From Paremcibacter congregatus (lineage in GTDB: Bacteria > Pseudomonadota > Alphaproteobacteria > Sphingomonadales > Emcibacteraceae): 64,000 nt of DNA. Positions within the stretch are counted from its first letter, which is position 1, and the number at the start of each line of letters is the position of its first letter. The notes under the pieces were generated by a model. That model was not told the DNA's origin. It did no database searches and saw only the letters and a program-made list of their open reading frames with translations. Shown here piece after piece: positions 46,324 through 55,317 of the stretch. The stretch covers positions 4,050,001 through 4,114,000 of the forward strand of contig NZ_CP041025.1 in the NCBI RefSeq assembly GCF_006385135.1, given 5' to 3'. Position numbers and translations under genes: made by a program.

Positions 46324-47183
46324 ACTTCAAGGCCTTTCAAAACATAGTGACGTACAGCCGGATCAACCTTTACCTTTTGACCAAACCAGGCTTCAAAAGC
46401 TGGCGCCGCCTGATAAAGCAACATGCCAAGCCCATCCACGATAACATTTCCCCGCTCTCGCGCGGCCCGCAACAAATCCGTTTCAAGCGGGTTATAGACA
46501 ATGTCATAAACCACAGCTGTGTTCGGCAACCGCGATAAATCAATCTCCAATGGTGGTTGGCCTTTCATCCCGAGAGTGGTTGTATTGACAAGCAAGGTAA
46601 TATCAGACAAACCGGACGACAAATCCACCCAGTCACCCACCGTCAGTCTTGCAGGATCATAATACTCTGCATAAATTTGCCCGAGTTTCTCCGCCCGCGA
46701 CTTCGTCCGGTTATACAAACGAACCTCGGGCACCCCGGATTCCAACAGACTGACTACTGCCGCTCGCGCCGCGCCACCCGCACCAATAATAGCCACCGGG
46801 CCTGCTGTTGGCCGCCATGTCGGGGCGTTTTCCTGCAAATTTGTTAGAAAACCGTAGCCATCCGTATTGCCGCCATATAGTTTGTCATCTTCAACCCGCA
46901 CAAAATTAACCGCCCCGATCTTGCGCGCCAGGTCATCGATATAATTAAGAAAAGGAAATACCAGTTCCTTGTGCGGCACGGTCAGATTAACACCGCAAAT
47001 TCCCTGCGCCGGCAGTGACCTGATAAAATCCTTCAGGTTTTCCGGTTTGACGGCATAAGCCTGATAATCACCATCTATTCCGTGTTCTCGCAGCCAATAA
47101 CCATGAAGCCTTGGCGACAGGGAATGCCCGATCGGCCAGCCCACCACACCTGCCTGCATATGTTTGCTTTCATGTTGTGTCAT
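46320..47183 (-). CDS. aroE: shikimate dehydrogenase
   Basis: NADPH-dependent reduction of 3-dehydroshikimate to shikimate. 287 residues. Substrate-binding GVVGWPIGHSLSPRLHGYWL, the catalytic lysine/aspartate region GVNLTVPHKELVF with Asn and Asp downstream (GGNTDGYGFL), and NADP loop VAIIGAGGAARAAVVSLLES. The end, DGLGMLLYQAAPAFEAWFG, is standard. The start ATG (47183) overlaps the maf stop (ATGA). Third shikimate-pathway gene in the window. Confidence 0.97.
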   Translation of the reverse strand: MTQHESKHMQAGVVGWPIGHSLSPRLHGYWLREHGIDGDYQAYAVKPENLKDFIRSLPAQGICGVNLTVPHKELVFPFLNYIDDLARKIGAVNFVRVEDDKLYGGNTDGYGFLTNLQENAPTWRPTAGPVAIIGAGGAARAAVVSLLESGVPEVRLYNRTKSRAEKLGQIYAEYYDPARLTVGDWVDLSSGLSDITLLVNTTTLGMKGQPPLEIDLSRLPNTAVVYDIVYNPLETDLLRAARERGNVIVDGLGMLLYQAAPAFEAWFGQKVKVDPAVRHYVLKGLEV

Positions 47184-47791
47184 GATTTTAAAATCTTCAA
47201 TGCTCTTAAATCCCGCATTACCTGTAACAATGGTAATCCCAATATGGCGTAATAATCCCCTTCAATCTCGGAAAATAATTGTGATCCCAAATCTTCCAGG
47301 AGATAGCCGCCAACGCTCGACAGTATTTTGTCCCCAGACCGATCAAGATAATCCTCAAGAAAATCAGCTGAAAAATCCCGCATTACCAGGCGGGGCCGTA
47401 CTGTCTCACACGTTAACACCTGATCCCCCCTTAACAAGGCATATGAGGTGTAAAGATAATGCTGTTTCCCTCTGAAAAAGGCTAAATGTGTCGCCGCTTC
47501 CTCTCGATTAACCGGCTTGTCAAAGAGCCTGCCCTCACAGACCAGAATTTGATCTCCTCCCAGAATAACCTTTCCCGGATGATCCTGTGCCACCACTCTG
47601 GCTTTTTCCACCGCCAAAGCTTCCGATATCTCTTCCGGGCCGGCGCCTGAAGCCTGAAGCCTGATTTTCACAGCCCCTTCGTCAATATCCGCGGCCTGGG
47701 TGATACACTCAATGCCAGCCTTTTCCAGCATCTGTCGCCGAGACCGACTGGCTGAAGCTAAAACAAGAGAGGGGAGATCATTTTTCAACAT
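47180..47791 (-). CDS. Maf family nucleotide pyrophosphatase
   Basis: House-cleaning enzyme that hydrolyses modified or non-canonical nucleoside triphosphates. 203 residues from ATG 47791. Signature SLVLASASRSRRQMLEKAGI with S-x-S-x-x-R-R, catalytic KVILGGDQILVCEGRLFDKP, and EDYLDRSGDKILSSVGGYLL, close to the YceF (7-methyl-GTP) subgroup more than the dTTP/UTP subgroup, as the loop after GGDQ suggests. Earlier in-frame starts (ATG 47806, TTG 47812) lie inside ppsR and are not excluded. Overlaps ppsR by 14 bases. Confidence 0.92.
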   Translation of the reverse strand: MLKNDLPSLVLASASRSRRQMLEKAGIECITQAADIDEGAVKIRLQASGAGPEEISEALAVEKARVVAQDHPGKVILGGDQILVCEGRLFDKPVNREEAATHLAFFRGKQHYLYTSYALLRGDQVLTCETVRPRLVMRDFSADFLEDYLDRSGDKILSSVGGYLLEDLGSQLFSEIEGDYYAILGLPLLQVMRDLRALKILKS

Positions 47792-48611
47792 CTTTTTCTT
47801 TATCATCGTCAAATTTATATTTCAGTTTCATGATCGCACCTGCGGTTTCCTCAATTGAGCGGCGGGTGACATCAATCACCGGCCAGCCCCGGCTTGTCAT
47901 CAGACGCCGTGCTTGTTGCACTTCCTGTTTGATATGGTCTTCATCCACATATGTGGTTTCCTTTTCTTCCTTCAACGATAACAGTCGATTGCGGCGGATC
48001 TGTACCAGGCGATCAACACTATTCACCAACCCAACGACAAATTTTCCTTCAATATTTTCCAGTTCTTTTGGTAATGGTTGATTGGGAACAATCGGTACAT
48101 TGGCCGTTTTCATTCCCTTATTCGCAAGATATACACAAGTCGGCGTTTTTGATGTTCGCGAAACCCCAACCAGGATAATATCCGCCTCTTTCAGACCTTC
48201 TGGATACTGTCCATCATCATGCAGTAACGTGTATTGCATTGCGTCAATGCGTTCGAAATATTCATCATTCATTTTATGCTGCAGACCAGGACGGGCTATA
48301 CTTTTTGCCCCTAAGTGACGACCCAGTTCACGAATAATGCCATGCAGAACAGAAATATATGGCCAGTTATGTTCTTCACAGGCGTGGATCAAAACCTTTT
48401 CAATATCCTGATTGACCAGGGTAAACATTACAATACCCGGTTTTTCAGCCAACTCCGGAATAAGGCGTTCCATATGGCGGGCCGTCCGGATCATCGGCCA
48501 ATAATGCTTTTTTGCGGTAAATTCAGGAAATTGCGCCAGAGCAGCCTTAGCCACCTGTTCCAAAGTATCGCCGGTTGCATCGGAAACCAAATGAAGATGC
48601 ACTTCTTTCAT
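47778..48611 (-). CDS. ppsR: pyruvate, phosphate/water dikinase regulatory protein (DUF299)
   Basis: Bifunctional ADP-dependent kinase and phosphate-dependent phosphorylase that switches PEP synthetase or pyruvate phosphate dikinase off and on. 277 residues. N-terminal VHLHLVSDATGDTLEQVAKA and P-loop ILVGVSRTSKTPTCVYLANK are family signatures; SRGWPVIDVTRRSIEETAGA ends the core. Which dikinase it regulates cannot be said, as neither is in the window. Equivalent to the gene RP001 that lies left of the replication origin in Rickettsia prowazekii, which matters for the origin call. Divergent from hemE across a 483-bp gap. Confidence 0.95.
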   Translation of the reverse strand: MKEVHLHLVSDATGDTLEQVAKAALAQFPEFTAKKHYWPMIRTARHMERLIPELAEKPGIVMFTLVNQDIEKVLIHACEEHNWPYISVLHGIIRELGRHLGAKSIARPGLQHKMNDEYFERIDAMQYTLLHDDGQYPEGLKEADIILVGVSRTSKTPTCVYLANKGMKTANVPIVPNQPLPKELENIEGKFVVGLVNSVDRLVQIRRNRLLSLKEEKETTYVDEDHIKQEVQQARRLMTSRGWPVIDVTRRSIEETAGAIMKLKYKFDDDKEKDVEK

Positions 48612-48744
48612 ATATATTTTTCCTCGGTCACTTTATTACAGCGTTACATTTACAAAATTAGGATAAAATAGAATTATGGGGATAACTCGGCTTTTTTGCC
48701 AAACTGCCATTTTCCACACACCTAGTTGTTTTTATATACGTCAG

Positions 48745-48764
48745 GTTATCCAGAGGAGGATAAC
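48745..48764. repeat. inverted repeat of DnaA-box-like halves in the origin candidate
   Basis: GTTATCC (48745-48751), six bases, GGATAAC (48758-48764); perfect seven-base arms. The left half is part of the near-match box TTATCCAGA, so this looks like two facing DnaA-box-like sequences. Confidence 0.6.
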
Positions 48765-48833
48765 TTTTTTTCTGGCCTGGGGAAACCGATGAGTTTTTTT
48801 CGATCAATTTAGGCCTTATGATTAATATCCCCA

Positions 48834-48842
48834 TTATTCACA
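48834..48842 (+). promoter_or_regulatory. perfect DnaA box (TTATTCACA)
   Basis: Exact match to TTATNCACA in the middle of the ppsR-hemE gap, the strongest single DnaA site in the candidate origin. Flanked on both sides by weaker boxes. Confidence 0.7.
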
Positions 48843-49094
48843 TTGTTAAAATCGTTATATTTTGGCCTTATACATAGACTTATTCTTTCAAAACCGCTAT
48901 GTGATAAACATAAATTTCAGTGTTTTTTCTGTCCATGGTTCTGGGGATAACTATTAATCCCCATGACACACAGGCATCCACTACCACTACTACTTTTTAT
49001 TTATAAATAAATAAGATAGTAGAGAAAGAAACCTGAATAACTTTTAGGCCTTAAAAAGCCAATATCGGACACAAAGAACCCACGGTAAGTAAAT

Positions 49095-50135
49095 ATGTCA
49101 AATAACAAACTTTTTCTTCAAACACTTAATTCCCAGCCCAGTGACAAGGTCCCTTTTTGGTACATGCGTCAAGCTGGACGTTATTTACCGGAATATATGG
49201 AACGTCGGAAAACCGCAGGTTCGTTTCTCGACCTTTGCTACTCTCCTGAGTTCGCTGTTGAAGTTACATTACAGCCCTTAAGACGCTATCAAATGGATGC
49301 CGCCATATTATTTTCAGATATTCTTGTTGTTCCCCAAGCTTTGGGGCAGCATTTGGAATTTCGTCAAGGCGAAGGACCTGTTCTGACACCGGTTGATACA
49401 GCTGAAAAGCTTGCCTTGCTTAGCATGGAAGGGTTTCATGATCATCTGGCGCCCGTGTATGAAACGGTAAAACGCCTGAGTACAGAAATTCCCGAAACAA
49501 CAACACTTATTGGATTTGCCGGCGCCCCCTGGACTGTTGCAACCTACATGGTGCAAGGTCACGGATCGCCTGATCAGGCGGCGGCACGCTCTATGGCTTT
49601 TCAGCAGGAAGATGTTTTTGAACGTCTTATTGATCTTCTGATTACGGCAACTTCTGAATATCTGATAAGGCAAATCCATCAGGGAGCAGAAGTTATTCAG
49701 TTGTTTGACACCTGGGCCGGTAATCTTCCGGATGATCAGTTCCGTAAATGGGCCATAGAGCCCGTAAGGCGCATCATTGAGAATATTCGGGCCGTGGATA
49801 AGGATATCCCTGTTATTGGCTTTCCACGGGGCGCAGGTTGCCGCTATCCTGAATATATAAGCGAGACTGGAGTTTCAGCCGTTTCAATTGATACCACCAT
49901 GCCACTTGAATATGTTCGTGATAATATTCAACCGCTATGTCCGGTACAGGGAAATCTTGACCCGTTGCTTTTGGTTGCCGGTGGAGAGGCTTTGGAAAAA
50001 CGTGTTATTGAAATTCTTGATACACTGGGCAACGGGCCCTTTATCTTTAATCTGGGCCATGGCATTGTGCCGCAGACCCCCCCGGAAAATGTAGCGCGGG
50101 TTTCTGAAATTGTGAAGGCTTACAGAAAAAAATAA
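49095..50135 (+). CDS. hemE: uroporphyrinogen decarboxylase
   Basis: Removes four carboxyl groups from uroporphyrinogen III to coproporphyrinogen III, in haem synthesis. 346 residues. [19 protein letters not shown] with the two catalytic arginines, [35 protein letters not shown] and [19 protein letters not shown] are family signatures, all intact. First gene right of the origin candidate, same position as in Caulobacter. Ends one base overlapping hemH (TAATGG), so hemE-hemH-hemJ form a haem operon. Confidence 0.98.
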   Translation: MSNNKLFLQTLNSQPSDKVPFWYMRQAGRYLPEYMERRKTAGSFLDLCYSPEFAVEVTLQPLRRYQMDAAILFSDILVVPQALGQHLEFRQGEGPVLTPVDTAEKLALLSMEGFHDHLAPVYETVKRLSTEIPETTTLIGFAGAPWTVATYMVQGHGSPDQAAARSMAFQQEDVFERLIDLLITATSEYLIRQIHQGAEVIQLFDTWAGNLPDDQFRKWAIEPVRRIIENIRAVDKDIPVIGFPRGAGCRYPEYISETGVSAVSIDTTMPLEYVRDNIQPLCPVQGNLDPLLLVAGGEALEKRVIEILDTLGNGPFIFNLGHGIVPQTPPENVARVSEIVKAYRKK

Positions 50136-51112
50136 TGGCGGACTGTCACGAAAAACAAAAAGTTGCTGTTGTTCTGTTTAATCTTGGCGGGCCCGACAGT
50201 CTTAAGGCTGTAAAACCGTTTCTGTTTAATCTGTTTTATGATCCGGCGATTATTGCCCTGAAAAATCCATTGCGCTGGGTCGTTGCGAAGCTGATTTCAA
50301 GCCGTCGCGCGCCGATAGCCAAAGAAATTTATAAGCAGATGGGGGGAAAATCTCCTATTTTACCACAAACCGAAGCGCAAGCATCGGCGCTGGAGGAACT
50401 GCTTAATCTGTCTGGTGATACCACATATCGCTGTTTTATTTCTATGCGGTACTGGACTCCGGTTTCGGGCGAGACCGCACAAAAAGTTGCAGCCTTCACC
50501 CCGGATCGCATCGTATTGTTACCACTTTATCCCCATTATTCCATTACCACGACAGGATCGTCTTTTATTGATTGGATGAAAAGTGCCGTCACGGCAGGTT
50601 TAACTATGCCTTACCGCGCTGTGAGGCAATATCCTGATCAGGAAAACTATATTGCTGCTCAGGTAAAGGTTATTGAAGATGTTAGGGCCAAGCTTGATCA
50701 TCCTGAAAATTACCGAATTTTATATTCTGCTCATGGGTTACCGGAAAAAATTATTGAAGCGGGGGACCCCTACCGGGATCAAATAGAAATGACCTGCCGT
50801 CTGGTTCAGGAAAAATTGGGAAATCCGGACCATATGCTGTGTTTTCAAAGTCGGGTAGGGCCGTTGAAATGGATTGAGCCTTATACCGAAGATGCTATAA
50901 AACAAACGGTATCAGACGACAAAGGAATTATCATTGTACCAATTGCCTTTGTTTCCGAACATTCTGAAACTTTAGTGGAACTTGATATTGAATATCGTGA
51001 AATGGCCACCGAGCTGGGGGCAAAAGATTATGTCAGGGTGCCTGCTATTGGATGTCAACCAGAGTATATTAAGGCCCTTGCCCATTTGACGCGGAGTGCT
51101 TTTAATGATTGA
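50135..51112 (+). CDS. hemH: ferrochelatase
   Basis: Inserts iron into protoporphyrin IX, the last step of haem synthesis, at the membrane. 325 residues. VVLFNLGGPDSLKAVKPFLF, FLPLYPHYS-type segment (VLLPLYPHYSITTTGSSFID), and YRILYSAHGLPEKIIEAGDP with the catalytic His; C-terminal VPIAFVSEHSETLVELDIEY with the metal-site His and Glu. The start ATG overlaps the hemE stop, and its end overlaps hemJ by 8 bases. Confidence 0.97.
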   Translation: MADCHEKQKVAVVLFNLGGPDSLKAVKPFLFNLFYDPAIIALKNPLRWVVAKLISSRRAPIAKEIYKQMGGKSPILPQTEAQASALEELLNLSGDTTYRCFISMRYWTPVSGETAQKVAAFTPDRIVLLPLYPHYSITTTGSSFIDWMKSAVTAGLTMPYRAVRQYPDQENYIAAQVKVIEDVRAKLDHPENYRILYSAHGLPEKIIEAGDPYRDQIEMTCRLVQEKLGNPDHMLCFQSRVGPLKWIEPYTEDAIKQTVSDDKGIIIVPIAFVSEHSETLVELDIEYREMATELGAKDYVRVPAIGCQPEYIKALAHLTRSAFND

Positions 51113-51548
51113 TTTTTTTGCTGAATATTATCGTTATTTCATGGCCCTGCATATTATTGCCGTGATTAGCTGGATGGCCGGAATGTTTTATATGCCGCGG
51201 CTTTTTGTTTATCATTGCCGATTGGAAGAGGGGTCAGAAGCCTCTGAAATGTTCAAGGAAATGGAACGAAAACTGTTGCGTATTATCATTAATCCGGCAA
51301 TGATTTTCGCTTGGATATTTGGATTGTGCATGGCGTTTGGTCACGATCTGTGGGGGGATCTCTGGTTTCAGATAAAATTTTTCTGTGTTATTCTTATGAG
51401 CGGGTTTCATGGATATCTATCCCGGTGGCGGAAGCTATTTGCCCGTGATGAAAATACCCACAGTGAAAATTTCTTCCGCAAAGTAAATGAGGTTCCGACA
51501 CTATTAATGATTGCCATCGTTTTTCTGGTGATCCTGAAGCCTTTTTAA
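51105..51548 (+). CDS. hemJ: protoporphyrinogen oxidase HemJ
   Basis: Membrane enzyme that oxidises protoporphyrinogen IX to protoporphyrin IX, used by most bacteria without HemG/HemY. 147 residues with four predicted spans (YFMALHIIAVISWMAGMFYM, IIINPAMIFAWIFGLCMAFG, FQIKFFCVILMSGFHGYLSR, PTLLMIAIVFLVILKPF). Conserved His in ALHIIAVISWMAGM and HCRLEE region, and the conserved Lys in QIKFFCV. Starts at ATG 51105, overlapping hemH. A short palindrome AAGCCTTT-TT-AAAGGCTT at 51537-51554 surrounds its stop codon and could be a weak terminator or just the end of coding. Confidence 0.95.
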   Translation: MIDFFAEYYRYFMALHIIAVISWMAGMFYMPRLFVYHCRLEEGSEASEMFKEMERKLLRIIINPAMIFAWIFGLCMAFGHDLWGDLWFQIKFFCVILMSGFHGYLSRWRKLFARDENTHSENFFRKVNEVPTLLMIAIVFLVILKPF

Positions 51549-51552
51549 AGGC

Positions 51553-51581
51553 TTGACAGATATAAAATGGAAAAGTACAAA
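51553..51581 (+). promoter_or_regulatory. probable promoter of rho
   Basis: TTGACA (51553-51558), 17-base spacer, TACAAA (51576-51581; 4 of 6 matches to TATAAT). It would give a rho leader of about 180 bases, in keeping with the long, self-regulated leaders known for rho in other bacteria. The rest of the gap to 51765 is AT- and T-rich, with no ORF. Confidence 0.55.
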
Positions 51582-51765
51582 ACGGTCTTTCTTTAATCGA
51601 ACTTTTACACTATTATGCTTATATAAGCTCATCAACCGAGACATTCATTTTATCATTTCCATCGTTACTTCAGTTTTAACGACATAATTTTATCATTAAG
51701 CCCCCCTGCGGCGCCTCTTATTATATCCTTTACCCTTTTAAACAATCCGATCTGGACCTATCCTT

Positions 51766-53022
51766 ATGAATCTTTTGGAACTCAAAAAGAAATCCCCTAG
51801 CGATCTTCTGATCCTGGCTGAAGAGCTTGGTGTTGAAAATGCGAGCAATTTACGTAAACAAGACATGATGTTCGCCATCCTGAAAGCCATGGCGGAAAAA
51901 GGCGAGGAGATCACCGGAGGCGGTGTGATTGAGGTTTTGCAAGACGGGTTTGGATTTTTGCGCTCTCCTGAGGCCAACTACCTACCGGGTCCCGATGATA
52001 TTTATGTTAGCCCGAGCCAGATCAGACGCTTTGGTCTGCGCACAGGGGATACGGTCGAAGGCCATATCCGCGGTCCAAAAGAAGGGGAACGTTATTTTGC
52101 ATTGCTGAAAGTTTCGACCCTTAACTATGAAGCTCCGGAAGCGAGCCGTCATAAAGTTCACTTTGACAGTCTTACCCCGCTTCATCCTGATGAAAAATTC
52201 AAACTTGACCGTGAAGACCCAAGCGTCAAGGATAATTCAGCCCGGGTTATTGATCTGGTGTCGCCGATCGGGAAAGGCCAGCGCGCGGTAATCGTTGCCC
52301 CGCCCCGCACAGGTAAAACCGTTCTTCTTCAGAATATCGCTCACGCATTGACAGAAAACCATCCGGAGCTTTTCCTGATCGTATTGTTAATTGATGAGCG
52401 TCCGGAAGAGGTGACCGATATGCGTCGGTCTGTGAATGGCGAAGTGATCAGTTCTACTTTTGACGAGCCAGCAACGCGCCATGTGCAAGTGGCTGAAATG
52501 GTGATTCAAAAAGCAAAACGCCTGGTAGAGCATAAGAGGGATGTCGTGATCTTGCTTGATAGTATTACACGTCTTGCTCGAGCCTATAATACAGTTATTC
52601 CAAGTTCCGGTAAGGTTTTGACAGGGGGTGTTGATGCCAATGCCCTGCAACGGCCAAAAAGATTTTTCGGGGCGGCGCGTAATGTAGAAGAAGGGGGATC
52701 TTTGACCATTATTGCAACGGCGCTGATTGATACCGGAAGCCGTATGGATGAAGTCATTTTTGAAGAGTTTAAAGGAACCGGTAACTCTGAAATCGTTCTG
52801 GACCGTAAGGTCAGCGACAAACGTGTCTTCCCGGCGATTGATATTACCAAGTCCGGGACACGAAAAGAAGAAGTTCTTCTGGATAAATCTACTTTGGCGA
52901 AAATGTATGTTCTGCGCCGGATCCTCATGCCTATGGGATCTGTTGACGCTATGGAATTCCTGCTGGGTAAAATCAAGGATACCAAAAATAACGATGAATT
53001 TTATAATTCAATGAATAACTAA
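51766..53022 (+). CDS. rho: transcription termination factor Rho
   Basis: Hexameric RNA helicase that ends transcription at Rho-dependent sites. 418 residues, normal length. N-terminal Rho domain ([20 protein letters not shown]), cold-shock RNA-binding domain ([40 protein letters not shown]), and the ATPase domain with P-loop [30 protein letters not shown] and Q-loop [11 protein letters not shown]. Complete and canonical. hemE-hemH-hemJ-rho is a recurrent order right of the alphaproteobacterial origin. Followed by a terminator. Confidence 0.98.
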   Translation: MNLLELKKKSPSDLLILAEELGVENASNLRKQDMMFAILKAMAEKGEEITGGGVIEVLQDGFGFLRSPEANYLPGPDDIYVSPSQIRRFGLRTGDTVEGHIRGPKEGERYFALLKVSTLNYEAPEASRHKVHFDSLTPLHPDEKFKLDREDPSVKDNSARVIDLVSPIGKGQRAVIVAPPRTGKTVLLQNIAHALTENHPELFLIVLLIDERPEEVTDMRRSVNGEVISSTFDEPATRHVQVAEMVIQKAKRLVEHKRDVVILLDSITRLARAYNTVIPSSGKVLTGGVDANALQRPKRFFGAARNVEEGGSLTIIATALIDTGSRMDEVIFEEFKGTGNSEIVLDRKVSDKRVFPAIDITKSGTRKEEVLLDKSTLAKMYVLRRILMPMGSVDAMEFLLGKIKDTKNNDEFYNSMNN

Positions 53023-53054
53023 ATGTTGCCAATTTACATTTTAGATTAAACAGG

Positions 53055-53083
53055 AAAGCGCCTTGATAGGGCGCTTTTTTTTT
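53055..53083 (+). terminator. intrinsic terminator of rho
   Basis: AAAGCGCC (53055-53062), 7-base loop, GGCGCTTT (53070-53077), followed by TTTTTT. A stem of 8 pairs with a T tract, 32 bases after the rho stop codon. It suggests that rho itself is ended by a Rho-independent terminator. Confidence 0.9.
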
Positions 53084-53174
53084 GTGTGTCACAAGTTTCT
53101 ATACTTTTGAAGATCTCTTGCTTATAGTTTCCGGATAAAAAAGAAAATAAATCAAAACATGGGATAGATCATTC

Positions 53175-54644
53175 ATGTCAGTTGAGCAAAATTCAGCGCA
53201 AAAAGTTAGCTTGTTAGCGTCGATTATTCCAGTAATAACCCTGGTGGGATTGTTGATCATATCTGTTTATTTATATGGCGATGATACCCAGAGCGGAGCA
53301 AGTCAAATGTCGCTGTTAATGAGCGGCGGGGTGGCTTTGCTGATTGGCAAATTCTATGGCTTTAAGTGGCGTGAAATTGAAAAAGCCATTGCCCATGGGG
53401 TGGGCAATACCATAAATGCCATTCTTATCCTTCTTATGGTAGGGGCCTTGATTGGAACGTGGGTTTTGTCTGGTACCGTCCCGGCAATGATTTATTACGG
53501 GCTTCAGGTTATTAATCCGGATTTCTTTTATTTTACGGCCTGTGTATTATGTGCCATTACAGCAATCAGTATTGGCAGCAGTTGGTCAACAGCCGGGACA
53601 GTTGGCGTCGGGTTGATCGGGATTTCAGCCGGTCTGGGCCTTTCTCCTGAAATTACTGCAGGGGCAATTATTTCAGGGGCATACTTTGGCGATAAGATGT
53701 CCCCGTTATCGGACACAACAAATCTGGCGCCTGCAGTAGCCGGAACAGATTTATTTACCCATATTAGACATATGATATGGACGACGGTACCGGCCATTAG
53801 TATTGCATTAATTCTGTATCTGATTATTGGTTTGAACACGGAAACCGCGGCAGTGAATATTAACATTCAGGATAGACTGAATGTTTTGGACCAGAATTTT
53901 AATATCGGGTTACATCTTTTAATTCCTATGGGGATTGTTTTTTATCTGGCTTTTAAGCGTTATCCCGCCTTTCCCACAATAATGATTGGCGCTTTAGTGG
54001 GGGGCATATTTGCTGTTATTTTTCAACAGGACACGATTTTAAGTTTTGTGAAAGCGGACTATGTGACGGCGGTGAATTTATTTGACGGGGTATGGCGTGC
54101 CTTGTTCGGGGGATATACGGCTGATACCGGGAATGCGGATATGGACAGCTTGCTCAGCAGAGGCGGTATGGCAAGCATGTTAAATACGATCTGGCTTGTG
54201 ATATCAGCAATCACTTTTGGGTCTATTATCGAAAAGCTAGGCATGTTGAGGCGTATTGTCGATAGTACGATACATTTGGCGCAAACGACGGGATCGCTGA
54301 TTTTGACCACGGCGTTGACTTGCATCGGTATTAATATTTTGGCGGCGGATCAATATATTTCGATTGTTCTACCGGGGCGCATGTATCGGCTGGAATTTAA
54401 AGAACGGGGATTGGCGTCTAAAAACCTATCGCGTGTCCTGGAGGATACAGGGACGGTGACTTCTGTTCTGATCCCCTGGAACACCTGCGGGGCCTTTATG
54501 GCCGGTACGTTGATGGTCTCCACATATGCGTATTTTCCTTATTGCTTTTTCAATATTATAAGCCCGTGTGTTTCCATCTTGTACGGCTATCTTAATTTTA
54601 AAATTGAAAAAATAGATGCCGCAGAAGAAGCACTGGCAGAATAA
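53175..54644 (+). CDS. nhaC: Na+/H+ antiporter, NhaC family
   Basis: 489-residue inner-membrane transporter with about 11-12 hydrophobic spans. NhaC signature region: SIGSSWSTAGTVGVGLIGIS, GAYFGDKMSPLSDTTNLAPA, with the conserved D-x-M-S-P-x-S-D; later NILAADQYISIVLPGRMYRL and VTSVLIPWNTCGAFMAG are also conserved. NhaC members export Na+ against H+, but some (e.g. MleN) exchange malate or lactate along with ions, so the substrate is open. Its own promoter is likely between the rho terminator and 53174. Converges on ogt. Confidence 0.93.
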   Translation: MSVEQNSAQKVSLLASIIPVITLVGLLIISVYLYGDDTQSGASQMSLLMSGGVALLIGKFYGFKWREIEKAIAHGVGNTINAILILLMVGALIGTWVLSGTVPAMIYYGLQVINPDFFYFTACVLCAITAISIGSSWSTAGTVGVGLIGISAGLGLSPEITAGAIISGAYFGDKMSPLSDTTNLAPAVAGTDLFTHIRHMIWTTVPAISIALILYLIIGLNTETAAVNINIQDRLNVLDQNFNIGLHLLIPMGIVFYLAFKRYPAFPTIMIGALVGGIFAVIFQQDTILSFVKADYVTAVNLFDGVWRALFGGYTADTGNADMDSLLSRGGMASMLNTIWLVISAITFGSIIEKLGMLRRIVDSTIHLAQTTGSLILTTALTCIGINILAADQYISIVLPGRMYRLEFKERGLASKNLSRVLEDTGTVTSVLIPWNTCGAFMAGTLMVSTYAYFPYCFFNIISPCVSILYGYLNFKIEKIDAAEEALAE

Positions 54645-54652
54645 TAGTGGTA

Positions 54653-55123
54653 TCAGAGCAAAGTATCTCTTTGAGGAGATGTAGCGCGTTCGAGATCTAG
54701 AAGAAAACGCTTGGTTTCTACACCTTCTCCGCCTGAAAAGCCGGTTAGCTTTCCATTCTGTCCCATGATGCGATGGCAAGGAATTAAAACAGGGATGGGG
54801 TTCATACCACAAGCTGTTCCGACGGCGCGCGCATGGGAGCCGAGTTTTGCAGCAACTTCGCCATATGTCATGGTCTTGCCGTAGGGAATTTTCTGCATGA
54901 TTTGCCAGACCTGTTTTTGGAAATCTGTACCGGTAGTGGCCAGGGGGGCTGAGAAACTTGGATTTAATCCGTCAAAATAATCATCCAGTTCGGCTTTACA
55001 GGTTACAAGAAGCGGAGTTTCTTCAGAGAAAGGCGACCATCCCCAATCAAGAGACACGATATAACCATCCTCTTCGCTTATTGTTAAGTCGCCAATCGGG
55101 CTGTGGAAGGAGAGCTGGGCCAT
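54653..55123 (-). CDS. ogt: methylated-DNA--protein-cysteine methyltransferase
   Basis: Repairs O6-methylguanine by transferring the methyl group to its own cysteine. 156 residues. The active-site motif is VLIPCHRIMGQNGKLTGFSG, with Cys in PCHR and the preceding ARAVGTACGMNPIP; the helix-turn-helix YGKTMTYGEVAAKLGSHARA holds the arginine finger. N-terminal domain is the smaller type of Ogt, lacking the Ada regulatory part. The only leftward gene to the right of the origin candidate. Ends 8 bases from the nhaC stop. Confidence 0.95.
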   Translation of the reverse strand: MAQLSFHSPIGDLTISEEDGYIVSLDWGWSPFSEETPLLVTCKAELDDYFDGLNPSFSAPLATTGTDFQKQVWQIMQKIPYGKTMTYGEVAAKLGSHARAVGTACGMNPIPVLIPCHRIMGQNGKLTGFSGGEGVETKRFLLDLERATSPQRDTLL

Positions 55124-55192
55124 ATTTTTCTTTCTCGCTGAAAATGTTAGTGTTGTTTAACTTAAATATGCGATATGGGCAATTCTTTGTAT

Positions 55193-55211
55193 ATATATCT
55201 AATAGATATAT
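55193..55211. repeat. 19-bp AT-rich palindrome between ogt and the DUF6489 gene
   Basis: ATATATCT (55193-55200), AAT, AGATATAT (55204-55211), perfect arms. Lies about 70 bases upstream of the ogt start codon on the outside and about 107 bases before the DUF6489 gene. Operator, promoter region or chance. Confidence 0.3.
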
Positions 55212-55317
55212 TTAGGGCTGTTAAGCTGACACCTGTCGTGTTTTTTATTATAGGGTAGGATTTTTGTCAGATATACTGTAACCAGACCACTCAAAATTTT
55301 TCAAGGGAATGATAACC

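Larger units (their letters stand above)
48612..49094. other. candidate chromosomal replication origin (oriC) between ppsR and hemE
   Basis: The only gene-free stretch over 300 bases in the window. It contains five DnaA-box-like nonamers (consensus TTATNCACA): 48834-48842 TTATTCACA, perfect; 48746-48754 TTATCCAGA; 48710-48718 TTTTCCACA; and 48677-48685 and 48942-48950, each TTATCCCCA on the minus strand; all of the last four are 8/9. A perfect inverted repeat GTTATCC-6-GGATAAC lies at 48745-48764. AT-rich tracts (48840-48920 and 48990-49020) could be unwinding elements. Position between ppsR (RP001) and hemE is the known oriC place in Caulobacter and Rickettsia. Gene orientation flips here. 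CtrA-type TTAA-N7-TTAA sites were looked for and not found. Confidence 0.75.
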
